This document shows, one piece after another, positions 37,475 to 48,377 of a DNA stretch of 64,000 nt. The position numbers and the translations under genes are program-made. A model generated the notes under the pieces. The model saw nothing but the letters and a program-made list of their open reading frames with translations. It had not been told where the DNA came from and did not search any database. Source of the stretch: Prado023 sp963777855 (GTDB lineage Bacteria; Actinomycetota; Actinomycetes; S36-B12; CAIYMF01); contig CAVZRW010000011.1 in NCBI GenBank assembly GCA_963777855.1, positions 186,001-250,000 of the forward strand, read 5' to 3'. Positions within the stretch are counted from its first letter, which is position 1; each line of letters starts with the position of its first letter.

Positions 37475-37620
37475 CGGGCAGGCCCGTATCCGGCGCTGGG
37501 GCGTGCGTGCGGGGACGCGAGTGCCCAGCACTCCCGCGGGGGCGGCCGTGGGCGCGGAGGCGGTCATCACGCCGCCCCCGGGTCCTCGGACCCTTGTGGG
37601 CCCGCGATACCCGGGCCAGC

Positions 37621-40336
37621 GTGGGAGGCGTGGCCAGTGCTGCACCGAGCGTGGAGTCGCTGGGCCTGACTGACGCCCAGGCGGCCGAGGCGTTGGCGCG
37701 GGTGGGGCGCAACGTGCTGCCGCGCGCCGAGCAGGTACCCATGTGGCGGCGCCTCGGCGCCCAGTTCGTGCACTTCTTCGCGTTGCTGCTGTGGGTGGCC
37801 GCCCTGCTGGCGCTCGTCGGGGGGATGCCGGCGCTCGGTGTGGCGATCGTCGCGGTGGTCCTGGTCAACGGGATCTTCGCGTTCGTGCAGGAGAACCGGG
37901 CCGAGCGCGCGGCCGCGGGCCTGCGCGACCTGCTGCCGGTGCGCGCCACCGTGCTGCGCGAGGGGCGTGAGCAGCAGGTCACCGCGGACCTCATCGTCCC
38001 CGGCGACGTGGTGATGCTCGCCGCGGGGGACCGCATCACCGCCGACATGACCTGCCTGGCCGCCCAGAGCGCGCTGGTCGACACCTCCACGCTCACTGGT
38101 GAGAGCGCATCTCGCGAGGTCGCTGCGGGGGAGCCGATCTTCGCGGGCTGCTTCCTCGTGCAGGGCGCGGTCACCGGCGTCGTCGACGCCACGGGGGCGC
38201 AGACCCGGCTGGGAGGCATCGCCAGGCTCACCGCCCAGGACCGGCCGGCCACGCCGCTGGAGCGCGACATCCGCCGGCTCGTGCGCATGATCGCGCTCAT
38301 CGCGGCCGTGGTGGGGGTCGTGTTCTTCGCGCTGATGATGATCCTCGGCGTGCCGGCCAGGGACGGGTTCATCTTCGGCATCGGGGTCACGGTCGCCCTG
38401 GTCCCCGAGGGGTTGCTTCCGACAGTCACGCTCTCGCTGGCGATCGGCGCGCAGCGGATGGCCGCGCGCAACGCGCTGGTGCGCCGGCTCGAATCGGTGG
38501 AGACCCTCGGCGCCACCACCTTCATCTGCACCGACAAGACCGGCACGCTGACCGAGAACCAGATGAACGTCGTCTCGCTGTGGACGCCCCAGGGCCGCGC
38601 GGAGATCGCTGGTCGGGGCCACGGCGCCACGGCGTCGGTGCGCTACTCGGACCCGCGCGCGGAGCAGGCCGTGCGGGGTGCGGCGCAGGCCGCGGCACAG
38701 GCATCCCCGCCGCCGGAGTGGGTGGGGGAGCAGCGGGTCGGTGATCCCGTGGAGGTGGCGATCGCCGTGCTCGCCCAGCGCCTGGGGATCACTGAGGAGG
38801 GCGTGGTCGAGGAGTACCTGCCCTTCGACGTGCATCGCCGGGTCTCGGTTGCGCTGCTGCCCGACCGGATCGTGGCCAAGGGGGCGCCGGAGTCGATCCT
38901 CGCCGCCTGCGTCGACGTGCCGCGCGAGGCCGACGGGGCCCTCACGGCGCTGCTGGCCCGGGGGCTGCGGGTGCTCGCCGTGGCCGAGGGGGCCCGAACC
39001 GCCGCGACCGACGGCGGCCCCGCCCCGCCCAGCCCCGCCCCCCGCGACCCGGCCCCGCGCGACCCCGCCCCCCGCGACCCGGCCCCGCGCGACCCCGCCC
39101 CCCGCGACCCCGGAACCCGCGACCCCGGAACCCGCAGACCCCGGCACCCCAGAGCCCCCCACCGCGGCCGAGGGCACCGGCACGCTCGCGGGCCTCCACC
39201 TGCTCGGCCTCCTCGGATTCCACGACCCGCCGCGCGAGGGCGTGACCGAGGCGATCGTGGAGTGCCGGCGCGCGGGCGTCCGCCTGGCCATGATCACCGG
39301 GGACCACCCCGCGACCGCACGACGGATCGCCGAGCAGATCGGCCTCGCCCTGCCCCACTCGCCCGTGCTCGTCGCCGAGGAGCTTCCCACCGACACCGCG
39401 GTGATGGGCGCGATGATCGACCACGACGGAGTGGTCCTCGCGCGCGCGACGCCGGAGGACAAGCTGCGGATCGCGCAGGCGCTGCAGTCCCGCGGGCACA
39501 TCGTGGCGATGACCGGCGACGGGGTCAACGACGCCCCCGCTCTGAAGATGGCCGACATCGGTATCGCGATGGGCCGCTCGGGCACCGAGGTGGCCCGGGA
39601 GGCCGCGGACCTGGTCCTGCTCGACGACCACTTCGCCACGATCGTCGCGGCGGTGCGCCAGGGCCGCGAGACCTTCCTCAACGTGCGCCGGTTCCTGACC
39701 TATCACCTCACCGACAACGTCGCCGAGCTGGCCCCGTTCCTGCTCTGGGCGTTGTCCGGGGGCCGGTTCCCGCTGGCCCTGGGCGTGATGCAGATCCTCG
39801 CCCTGGACCTCGGAACCGACACGCTGCCGGCCACCGCCCTCGGGGCGGAGCGCGCCGGTGGCCGGGTCCTGGACCATCCGCCGGTGAGCGGACGCCTGCT
39901 TGATCGCACCGTCGCGTGGCGCGCGTTCGGGATCCTCGGCCCTACGGAGGCGATCGCCGAGATCGCGGTGTTCGTCGCGGCTCTCGGAGCGGGGGGCTGG
40001 CGGCTGGGGCAGCCCTTCCCGGGCGGCCCAGTGCTGGCGGCGGCCTCAGGTGGGGCCTTCCTGACGGTCGTGGTCATGCAGATGGCCAACTCGTTCGCCT
40101 GTCGGAGCACGCGCCTGCCGGCTTGGCGGATCCCGTGGCTGAGCAACCGGTTCCTGCTCGTGGCCGTGGCCTCCTCGACGGCCTTCGCCCTGATGTGCCT
40201 GCTCGTGGGTCCGGTGGCTCGGCTCCTGGGTCAGGCCTGGCCACCGGCGGCGGTCCTGCCGATGATCGCGCTGAGCGCGCCGGTGCTGCTGGCCGTGGAC
40301 GCGGTGTGGAAGCGCTGGCTGCGCCACCGGGTGTAG
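37621..40336 (+). pseudogene. P-type cation-transporting ATPase (P2 type), frameshift in a low-complexity repeat
   Basis: A membrane cation pump. In the first frame: the cation-ATPase N-terminal domain (LTDAQAAEALARVGRNVLP), TGES at about residue 159, the membrane motif VPEGLLPTVTLSLA (typical of the Na+/K+/Ca2+-type P2 pumps) and Asp305 in DKTGTLTENQM. The chain then enters a 15-bp RDPAP-coding repeat (39032-39120). In the next frame the pump continues: DPPREGV, MITGDHPATA, TPEDKLRI, MTGDGVNDAPALK and six C-terminal helices to 40336. The shift is therefore somewhere in about 39000-39140. GTG 37621 is the tentative start; GTG 37630 is the alternative. Repaired, the length (about 905 aa) is normal. 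The transported ion is not decidable. Confidence 0.82.
39032..39137 (+). repeat. Tandem repeat, 15/30-bp units coding RDPAP
   Basis: A C-rich array of units like gaccccgccccccgcgaccc (30-bp period, then 15-bp units gaccccggaacccgc). It contains several runs of six C. Units of 15 bp keep frame, but a change of one C in a run would shift it. The frame of the host ATPase changes within or next to this array. Confidence 0.75.
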
Positions 40337-40359
40337 CGGGGTCCTGCCCGGGACGTTCC

Positions 40360-40459
40360 CCCGCTTGCCCGGGACCTGCGCGGCTTGCCCAGTACCTTCT
40401 TCGGCTTGCCCAGTACGTTCCTCGGCTTGCCCAGTACTTTCCTCGGCTTGCCCGATAAG
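40360..40459. repeat. 21-bp tandem repeats, five units, upstream of the gene at 40483
   Basis: Units cggcttgcccagtacNttcNt at 40381-40401, 40402-40422 and 40423-40443 are near-identical; a divergent unit precedes (40360-40380) and a truncated one follows (40444-40459). The array lies between the ATPase stop and the start at 40483. Two full turns of DNA per unit makes iterated protein-binding sites plausible. Confidence 0.75.
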
Positions 40460-40482
40460 GCGAGCAGTGATTACATACTTAC

Positions 40483-40980
40483 ATGACATCACACACCGAG
40501 GACGAGCGCATCACCGGCTGGCTCGTGGGCCGGCTTCCTGACGACTGGTTCGAGTCGTTCACTCTGACGGGGGATCGCGAGGAGATCACGATCGTCGGCA
40601 CCATCCCGGCGCCCGCCTCCGACGCGGCTGAGTCACGGTCCGGACGGATCCGAAGGTTCCGCGAGGAGACCCGCCCCGCCCGCATCGCCGTGGCCCAGGA
40701 GCTTGAGGCGAGTACCGGGCGCAAGGTCACCTGGGGCGCCACCTGCGGGGACACCACCGAGATCTTCACGCGTCTGTCGGTGCCCGTGATGACCCGGCTC
40801 GCGCAGCCCAGCCGGATCGTGCTCGACACGCTCGTGGAGTCCGGGGTGGCGCGCTCGCGCTCGGACGCCCTCGCGTGGTGCGTGCGCTTGGTCGCCCAGC
40901 ACCAGGGGGAGTGGCTCGCCGAGCTCGACGAGGCGATGACCAAGGTCCGCAAGGTCCGCGAGCAGGGCCCCACCGCCTAA
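40483..40980 (+). CDS. Probable regulatory protein, 165 aa
   Basis: A soluble 165-residue protein. Residues 1-45 (ITGWLVGRLPDDWFESFTLTGDREEI) look like a small beta-rich domain; an Arg-rich linker follows. The C-terminal part, RIVLDTLVESGVARSRSDALAWCVRLV, resembles a ribbon-helix-helix/CopG-type helix pair. I infer a DNA-binding or toxin-antitoxin-like regulator; no partner is adjacent. No Shine-Dalgarno sequence precedes ATG 40483, but tacatactt lies 5-13 bases upstream, so a leaderless transcript is likely. The 21-bp repeats end 23 bases before the start and could be its operators. Confidence 0.65.
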   Translation: MTSHTEDERITGWLVGRLPDDWFESFTLTGDREEITIVGTIPAPASDAAESRSGRIRRFREETRPARIAVAQELEASTGRKVTWGATCGDTTEIFTRLSVPVMTRLAQPSRIVLDTLVESGVARSRSDALAWCVRLVAQHQGEWLAELDEAMTKVRKVREQGPTA

Positions 40981-41024
40981 CCCCGCCGCCCCCGCCCCGC
41001 CGCCCCAGCCCCTGCCCCGCGGGT

Positions 41025-41068
41025 TTGGGCCCCGTCTTGATGGCGAATGCCTTCGAGATGGGGCCCAA
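41025..41068. terminator. Bidirectional hairpin between converging genes
   Basis: ttgggcccc (41025-41033) pairs with ggggcccaa (41060-41068), extended inward by tcttga/tcgaga, with a 14-base loop. It sits between the 165-aa gene (stop 40980) and the GH31 gene (stop 41145). It is strong as a stem, but there is no clear T-tract. Confidence 0.6.
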
Positions 41069-41144
41069 GTCGCCGGCGCGGCACCGAAACGGGGCCCGAA
41101 TCGACGCACGCGCCGGGGAACCGCGCCCGCCCGGGGAACCGCGC

Positions 41145-43376
41145 CTACTCCAGCCGGGCGGGGCGGGCGTCCACCGCCCGCACTGTCACCGACGAGAACG
41201 CGAACGCCTCCGGCGCCACCACCTCGCGGGTCACCACGACCTCGCCGTCCACCAGCGCGCTGGTGTAGCGCTCCTCGTGCGGCGGATCCCACCCGTCGCC
41301 GGCGTCGGTGAGCAGCCCGCCCCCCGTCGCGGGCGCTGATCCCTCCGGCGGGGCCACGAGCAGCACCAGCCCGTCACCCTCCTGCGTGGGGATCACCGCA
41401 CCGGCGCGCACGAACCACGGCACGTCCCCCGGGCCCACGGGCAGCTCGATCAGGCCCTGCACGGGTTGACCCGTCTCGCCGTGGAACCAGACCCCGTGGG
41501 GCAGCGCGATCCGCCGTGACCGCGCCCCCTCCCGCAGCACCGGCGCCACCAGCACGTCCTGCCCGAGCAGGAACACGTCGTCGACCCCGCGCAGCCGCGG
41601 GTCCACCCAGGCCAGCGGCCGCACGTACGGGGCGCCGGTCCGCGCCGCCTCGAGGGCCAGCGTGTACCACAGCGGCATCAACCGCTCGCGGCGCAGGAGC
41701 GACTCGCGCAGGCGGCCCATCACCTCCTCGCCCCACTCCCACGGCTCCCGGCGGGGCACGTGGAACGCGCAGTGGGTGCGGAAGAACGGCAGGAACGACG
41801 CGAGCTGGAACCACCGCGTGAACAGCTCCGGGCTCGGCGTGCCGGTGAAGCCGCCGATGTCGGAGCCGTAGTACCCCACGCCGCTGACCCCGTAGCCGAA
41901 CGCCTGGTGCAGCGTGCCCAGCAGCGAGGGCCACGAGGCCTCGATGTCCCCGCTCCAGTGCCCGCCGTAGCGCTGCATCCCCGCCCAGCCCGAGCGGGAG
42001 AACAGGAACGGCCGGCGCTCGGGCTGCAGCGCACGCAGGCCCTCGTAGGAGGCCCGGCACATCTGCAGGCCGTAGACGTTGTGGGCCTGGCGATGGTCGC
42101 CGGGATGCCCGTCGAGGGCATGGCGCGTGCTCAGTGGGAAGCTGGGGTCACCCCACGCGGCGAAGCAGGCCGGCTCGTTCATGTCGTGCCAGTAGCCGGC
42201 GATGCCGCGCTCGGCGTAGAAGGTGAACTGCTCGCCCCACCACGCCCGCACGGCCGGGTCGGTGAAATCGGGGAACACCGTGGGCCCAGGCCACACCACG
42301 CCCTCGAGGACCTCGCCGTCGGCGCCCCGGCAGTACGCGTCGCGGGCCACCCCGTCGGAGTAGGCCGAGTAGCCCTCGTCGCGGGCCATCCCGGCGTCGA
42401 CGATGACGACGGTCCGCACCCCGTCGGCGGCCATCTCGCCCACCAGCTCGGGGAAGCCGGCCCAGTCCGCGCCGAACGTGAAGTTGCGGTGGGCCTCCAT
42501 GTGGTCGATGTCGACCTGGATCGCCGCCAGCGGCAGGTCGCGGCTGCGGAACCCCTGCCACACCTCGCGCACGGCCTGCGTCGATCCGTAGCCCCAGCGC
42601 GCCTGATGGTGGCCCAGGGCCCAGCGCGGCGGGGGAGTGGGGCGACCGGTCAGCGCGGTGTAGGCGTCGAGCACCTCGGCCAGCGACCCGATCGACACGT
42701 GCAGGCGCAGCGGCCCTGAGTCGAAGCGCGCGATGAGCTCGCCGGAGGTGGCGTCCACGCTGCCCGGGCAGGGATCGTCGACGAAGCAGTGCACCGCGCC
42801 GCGATCGTCGAGCACCGCGTAGGCCGGGGTGGTGACGTAGAGCGGGTCCGTGCCGGGCAGCCACGCGCCACCGGGGTCGGTGTTCCAGCACGTGTAGCGC
42901 CCGCCGCGCAGGTTCCACCGCGTGCGCCCGCCGAGGCCGTGCACGCTGGCCCCCGAGGTCAGCGTGGTGCGCAGCGTCCATCCCACGCCGTCCCAGGTGG
43001 GGCCGCTGTCGGTGCGTCGCGGGCGGCCGTGGGCGTCGCGGTAGGTCATCGCGCCGTCCGGGCCGACCACGACGCTGATCCCCGGGCCGGTCACCAGCCA
43101 TCCGTCCTCGTGCGGGTCAAGCCGGGGCAGCGGCCCCATGGGCGCGTCGACCACGGCGTAGGACGGGGCGTCGAGGGCGCCGTCCCAGCCCACCGACACC
43201 TGGCCCGGTCGCGGGAACCGCAGGTCGAGCACCGCGGTTGCGAACCTCAGGCGCGCCCCGCCCTCGACCAGCCACGCCTCCTCGATCGGTCCGGGAGCCC
43301 GCTGCGGCGTGCTGGGCAGCGCGGCGAGGTCGCGGTCGGCGCGGTCCCGGGCCCGGGCGTAGCCGACTGCGCGCAT
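41145..43376 (-). CDS. Glycoside hydrolase family 31 (alpha-glucosidase/alpha-xylosidase type)
   Basis: A 743-residue soluble enzyme. The GH31 catalytic nucleophile is Asp398 in YWHDMNEPACF. The substrate-side motifs QVDIDHMEAHRNFTFGADW, GFTGTPSPELFTRWFQLASF and PFFRTHCAF are intact, and the N-terminal beta-sandwich and C-terminal beta domains are present. There is no signal peptide, so it acts on imported oligosaccharides. The ATG at 43376 has GGAGGA six bases upstream; this start is preferred to 43442. Substrate (maltose-type or other alpha-glycosides) is not resolvable. It is divergent from the AGCS symporter gene. Confidence 0.92.
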   Translation of the reverse strand: MRAVGYARARDRADRDLAALPSTPQRAPGPIEEAWLVEGGARLRFATAVLDLRFPRPGQVSVGWDGALDAPSYAVVDAPMGPLPRLDPHEDGWLVTGPGISVVVGPDGAMTYRDAHGRPRRTDSGPTWDGVGWTLRTTLTSGASVHGLGGRTRWNLRGGRYTCWNTDPGGAWLPGTDPLYVTTPAYAVLDDRGAVHCFVDDPCPGSVDATSGELIARFDSGPLRLHVSIGSLAEVLDAYTALTGRPTPPPRWALGHHQARWGYGSTQAVREVWQGFRSRDLPLAAIQVDIDHMEAHRNFTFGADWAGFPELVGEMAADGVRTVVIVDAGMARDEGYSAYSDGVARDAYCRGADGEVLEGVVWPGPTVFPDFTDPAVRAWWGEQFTFYAERGIAGYWHDMNEPACFAAWGDPSFPLSTRHALDGHPGDHRQAHNVYGLQMCRASYEGLRALQPERRPFLFSRSGWAGMQRYGGHWSGDIEASWPSLLGTLHQAFGYGVSGVGYYGSDIGGFTGTPSPELFTRWFQLASFLPFFRTHCAFHVPRREPWEWGEEVMGRLRESLLRRERLMPLWYTLALEAARTGAPYVRPLAWVDPRLRGVDDVFLLGQDVLVAPVLREGARSRRIALPHGVWFHGETGQPVQGLIELPVGPGDVPWFVRAGAVIPTQEGDGLVLLVAPPEGSAPATGGGLLTDAGDGWDPPHEERYTSALVDGEVVVTREVVAPEAFAFSSVTVRAVDARPARLE

Positions 43377-43699
43377 GGCGTTCCTCCGACCGATGATCCT
43401 GACCCCGTGCGCGAGGCCCCGCAACCCGTCCATCACGGACAACTCTGGCAGGCCCGCGTGCGCGATGCCGCTCGGCGTACGACCCGATCCAGGCGGGATC
43501 CCGGCAGGGTCCCGGCGCCCCGGGGCGACCCCGACCCCCGTGCCCCGGGACGACCCGGCCGCCGGAGCCCGGCGACCACCCCGCCCCGCCGCCCCGGACC
43601 ATCCCGACCCTCGCCATCCTCACCCGGGGTGAGCGTGGCCTCGCGCTGCGCGTCGTTTGGGTGGAGCATGTGCCCACCCGGCGAGGGAGGGCGGCTGAC
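43377..43699. other. Intergenic region between GH31 and AGCS genes
   Basis: About 320 bases that are very C-rich on the plus strand (several ccccgg/ccccga runs from 43500 to 43620). It contains both divergent promoters but no recognisable operator. The Shine-Dalgarno sequences are ggagga for GH31 and gggagg for the symporter. I see no gene in it. Confidence 0.5.
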
Positions 43700-45157
<1,458 letters not shown>

Positions 45158-45174
45158 GGGCCGCCCATCGGCAC

Positions 45175-46428
45175 CTAGGGGACGCTGCGGATCCGGGTGA
45201 CCAGCACCGCCGAGAGCAGCGTGATGACCGCGGTGAGGACATAGAGCCCGGTGTACCCGCCGGCCCCGGTCACGATCGGGGCGGCGATCACCGGGGCGAG
45301 CACCTGCGGGGCGCTGTTGGCGATGTTGATCACGCCCAGGTCGCGGCCGCGGTCGATCGCCCGGGGGAGCACCTGGGTGATCAGCGCCTGGTCGACGCCG
45401 AGGTACATCCCGTACCCCAGGCCGAGGATGAGCGCGGCCACCATCGCCGCGGGGAACACCGGGAAGAACGCGAGGATCAGCGCCGAGGTCGCCATCACCA
45501 CGGTCGCGCCGATCACGTAGACCTTGCGCCGGCCCGACCGGTCTGACATCCGGCCGAAGACCACCGCGGTCAGCATGGTGCCCAGCGCGTACAGGCCGAT
45601 CAGCACGGTCTGGCCCTGCTCGGGCTCGGAGTAGCCCACCTCGTCCTGCAGCCAGAACAGCAGGTACAGGGTGGCCAGGGCGTTGCCCAGCATCATCAGG
45701 AACCGGGTGACCCAGGCCCACGCGAAGTCCGGGTAGAGCCGCGGTGAGATCCAGAACCCCTTCACCCACGCGCCGAACCGGAAGGCGGGCTGCTGCTCGC
45801 GCGGCAGGGCCACGTCGTGCGGGCCGAGGACGAAGGGCAGCACCAGAACCACCAGCAGCACCGCGGTGAGCAGCAGGCCCGCGCGCAGGCCGGTCACCAC
45901 GAAGGACACCAGTGCGACGCCGAGCACCACGCCGGCGGTCTGCGCGAGGCCGATCCAGCCGGAGACCAGCCCGCGCTGGCGGACCGGCACCTGGTCGGGC
46001 ACCGTGGCCGTCAGCCCCGCGTAGGCCGCGTTGATCGCCACCTGGGCCACGAACCACACCAGCGCCAGGCCGAGCACGGTCCCCGGACCGCCGAGCGCCA
46101 CGATCCCCGCCGCCCCGACCAGGGCACCGCCGAGCACCCACGGCTTGCGCCGGCCCCACGCGGCGGTCGTGCGGTCCGACAGTGCGCCGGCCAGCGGGTT
46201 GAACACGATCGCGGCGAACGCCCCGGCGCCGGTGATCCACGCCAGGGCGGCCTCCTTGCTGTCCGGGGCGACCTCCTGGGCCAGCCGCGGGAGCAGGTTC
46301 TGGATCGGCGTGAAGAACGCCATCATGATCCCGAGGTTGGCCAGTGTGACGGCCGCGATGTAGCCGCGCCGCACAGGCACGGTGGGTTCGTCCAGCGCCC
46401 CCGGCGCGGCGATCGGCTCGGCGCTCAT
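45175..46428 (-). CDS. MFS transporter, probably for glucosides
   Basis: A 417-residue protein with 12 hydrophobic helices. The loop motif LAGALSDRTTAAWGRRKPWV (MFS motif with D-R-T-x-x-x-x-GRRxPW) is that of the sugar transporters of the GPH/SUC group, and GRMSDRSGRRKVYV is its internal duplicate. The ATG at 46428 overlaps the stop of the GH1 gene in ATGA, so the pair is co-translated. The likely role is proton-coupled uptake of beta-glucosides for the GH1 enzyme. The stop is 17 bases from the converging AGCS gene. Confidence 0.85.
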   Translation of the reverse strand: MSAEPIAAPGALDEPTVPVRRGYIAAVTLANLGIMMAFFTPIQNLLPRLAQEVAPDSKEAALAWITGAGAFAAIVFNPLAGALSDRTTAAWGRRKPWVLGGALVGAAGIVALGGPGTVLGLALVWFVAQVAINAAYAGLTATVPDQVPVRQRGLVSGWIGLAQTAGVVLGVALVSFVVTGLRAGLLLTAVLLVVLVLPFVLGPHDVALPREQQPAFRFGAWVKGFWISPRLYPDFAWAWVTRFLMMLGNALATLYLLFWLQDEVGYSEPEQGQTVLIGLYALGTMLTAVVFGRMSDRSGRRKVYVIGATVVMATSALILAFFPVFPAAMVAALILGLGYGMYLGVDQALITQVLPRAIDRGRDLGVINIANSAPQVLAPVIAAPIVTGAGGYTGLYVLTAVITLLSAVLVTRIRSVP

Positions 46429-47819
46429 CCCTGGCCACGCAGGAAGGCGCGGTACCAGGCGAACGAGGTCTTCGGGATCCGCCGCTGCGTCGGGTAGTCG
46501 ACGTAGACCAGGCCGAACCGCGGTCGGTACCCCTCGGCCCACTCGAAGTTGTCCATGAAGCTCCACACGAAGTAGCCGCGCACGTCCACGCCCGCGTCGA
46601 TGGCCTCACCGACCGCGGCGATGTGGCTGCGCAGGTACTCGACGCGGCTCGGGTCGTCGACCACCGGCGCGGGGCCGTCCACGAACTCGTCGACGAACGC
46701 CGCTCCGTTCTCGGTGATCAGCACCGGCGGCAGGGCCGACCCGTAGCGCTGGTGCACGTCGACCAGCAGGTCGCGCAGCCCGCTGGGGACGACTGGCCAG
46801 CCCATCTCGGTCGTTTGGGGGGAGTCCAGGGTGAGCATGTCGAACGGGAAGGGGTTGCCCGGGGTGGGGGCCTTCACGAGAGTCGGGTTGTAGTAGTTGA
46901 CGCCGAGGACGTCCAGGGGCTGGGCGATGATTTGCAGGTCGCCGTCGCGCACGCACGAGCGGTCGATCGGGATGCCGACCTCCTCGACGCTCGGGTAGGT
47001 GCCCAGCAGGCAGGGGTCCAGGTAGGTGCGGTTCTGGATCGCGTCCAGGGCGGCCGCGGCTGCCGCGTCCTCGGGTGAGTCGGTGGCGGCGACGATGGGG
47101 GAGAGGTTGTGGGTGATCCCCACGGTGGCCCCGGGAGTGGTCGCGCGGATGGCCTGGGTGGCCAGGCCGTGGGCGAGCAGCACGTGGTGCGTCGCGGGGA
47201 ACGAGCCGAGCAGCAGTGCCTTGCCCGGGGCGTGCGTGCCGAACCCGTAGCCGAAGGTCGAGACGACGGCGGCCTCGTTGATGGTGATCCATGTGTCCAC
47301 CCGGTCACCGAGCCGAGCAGCCACATGCCCCGCGTACTCGGCGAACCGCTGGGCCGTGGCGCGCTCCAGCCACCCACCGGCGTCCTCCAGGGGCTGGGGC
47401 AGGTCCCAGTGGTAGAGCGTGACCACCGGGGCGATGTCCCGGGCCAGCAGGCCGTCGACGAGCCGCTCGTAGAAGTCCAGGCCGCGCGGCTCGACGCGCC
47501 CCGAGCCGGTCGGCACCACGCGCGGCCATGAGATCGAGAACCGGTACGCGGTGGCGCCCAGCTCGGCCATCAGGTCCAGGTCCGCCGGCCAGCGCTCGTG
47601 GTGGTCGCACGCCACGTCGCCGGTGGACCTGTCCAGGATCCGGCCCGGGGTGTGGCTGAAGGTGTCCCAGATGGAGGGACCCTTGCCGTCGGCGTCCCAT
47701 GCGCCCTCGATCTGGTAGGCCGCGGTGGCCGTGCCCCAGGCGAAGCCGGGGGGGAACGCCGCGCGGGTGCGGCCGTCGGTCAACGTGCCGGCATCGCCCG
47801 GCCTCCACGATGTGCTCAT
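46425..47819 (-). CDS. Beta-glucosidase, glycoside hydrolase family 1
   Basis: A 464-residue cytoplasmic TIM-barrel enzyme. N-terminal FAWGTATAAYQIEGA and WSFMDNFEWAEGY are the glycone-binding motifs. Glu182 in TINEAA is the acid/base, and Glu370 in LITENGAAF is the nucleophile. The residue after the acid/base Glu is Ala rather than the usual Pro (NEP), a mild oddity that does not remove a catalytic residue. It is the promoter-proximal gene of a two-gene unit with the MFS transporter. An AT-rich palindrome sits about 115 bases upstream. Confidence 0.93.
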   Translation of the reverse strand: MSTSWRPGDAGTLTDGRTRAAFPPGFAWGTATAAYQIEGAWDADGKGPSIWDTFSHTPGRILDRSTGDVACDHHERWPADLDLMAELGATAYRFSISWPRVVPTGSGRVEPRGLDFYERLVDGLLARDIAPVVTLYHWDLPQPLEDAGGWLERATAQRFAEYAGHVAARLGDRVDTWITINEAAVVSTFGYGFGTHAPGKALLLGSFPATHHVLLAHGLATQAIRATTPGATVGITHNLSPIVAATDSPEDAAAAAALDAIQNRTYLDPCLLGTYPSVEEVGIPIDRSCVRDGDLQIIAQPLDVLGVNYYNPTLVKAPTPGNPFPFDMLTLDSPQTTEMGWPVVPSGLRDLLVDVHQRYGSALPPVLITENGAAFVDEFVDGPAPVVDDPSRVEYLRSHIAAVGEAIDAGVDVRGYFVWSFMDNFEWAEGYRPRFGLVYVDYPTQRRIPKTSFAWYRAFLRGQG

Positions 47820-48377
47820 GCGCCGCAGCCTGCCATGAGGGTGCGGGCGGAGGCGGCATGGTGGGGGGACAGTGTGAGCGTCGCGTCGTAGACGCGAAGC
47901 AGGGCTGTTGTGTATGCGATCGCGACATTACATAATGTGCATTATCGGTCAGATTCGCTGGTCGCCCTGGGCGCTCGTGACTGGCTGGGCCGGAGCCTAC
48001 AGACAAGGTGGGCCCGCGCTGGTCCGACGATCCATCCTGTTTCATCGGCTGGCCCTGATGTGTGCCTACACCGGCGTGATCGCAGTTGCGTCCATGTCCC
48101 TGCACGCTCGTTGATGAGCGCGGTCTCACGGTTCAATTCGGTGATGGGCGGATGATTAACCGGAAGGTTGCGGTTGCAACCACGTGGTTCGCATGGTCGA
48201 ATCGGCGGACCGACAGACCTCGTCGAGCCCACACCGACTGCGGGATCGACGCACATCCGGTGACCGCGGTCGCAACGCGCCGACGGTCGACCGGGTGCAT
48301 AGCGGCGGGGCCGACGGTCCGCACCATCCCGACCGGCCGCCACGGCCGGACCGGAACCCATCACCGAGGAGATGCAG
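47820..48377. other. Upstream region of GH1 and the 165-aa protein
   Basis: A 560-base gap with locally lower GC. It holds the AT-rich palindrome at 47932-47945, a second small palindrome ggttgc/gcaacc at about 48164-48179, and the divergent promoters. Short frames on both strands are non-coding in composition; one minus-strand frame continues antisense through the next gene and is rejected. Confidence 0.5.
47932..47945. promoter_or_regulatory. AT-rich palindrome upstream of GH1-MFS operon
   Basis: ataatg (47932-47937) and cattat (47940-47945) are separated by tg, in a strongly AT-rich patch. The GH1 start is 113 bases downstream on the minus strand. A sugar-responsive repressor site or part of the promoter is a reasonable guess. 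Confidence 0.35.

Noticed and set aside
40360..40459. Tandem repeats considered as a CRISPR array
   Set aside because: Repeats are contiguous 21-bp units with no unique spacers, and no cas gene is present.
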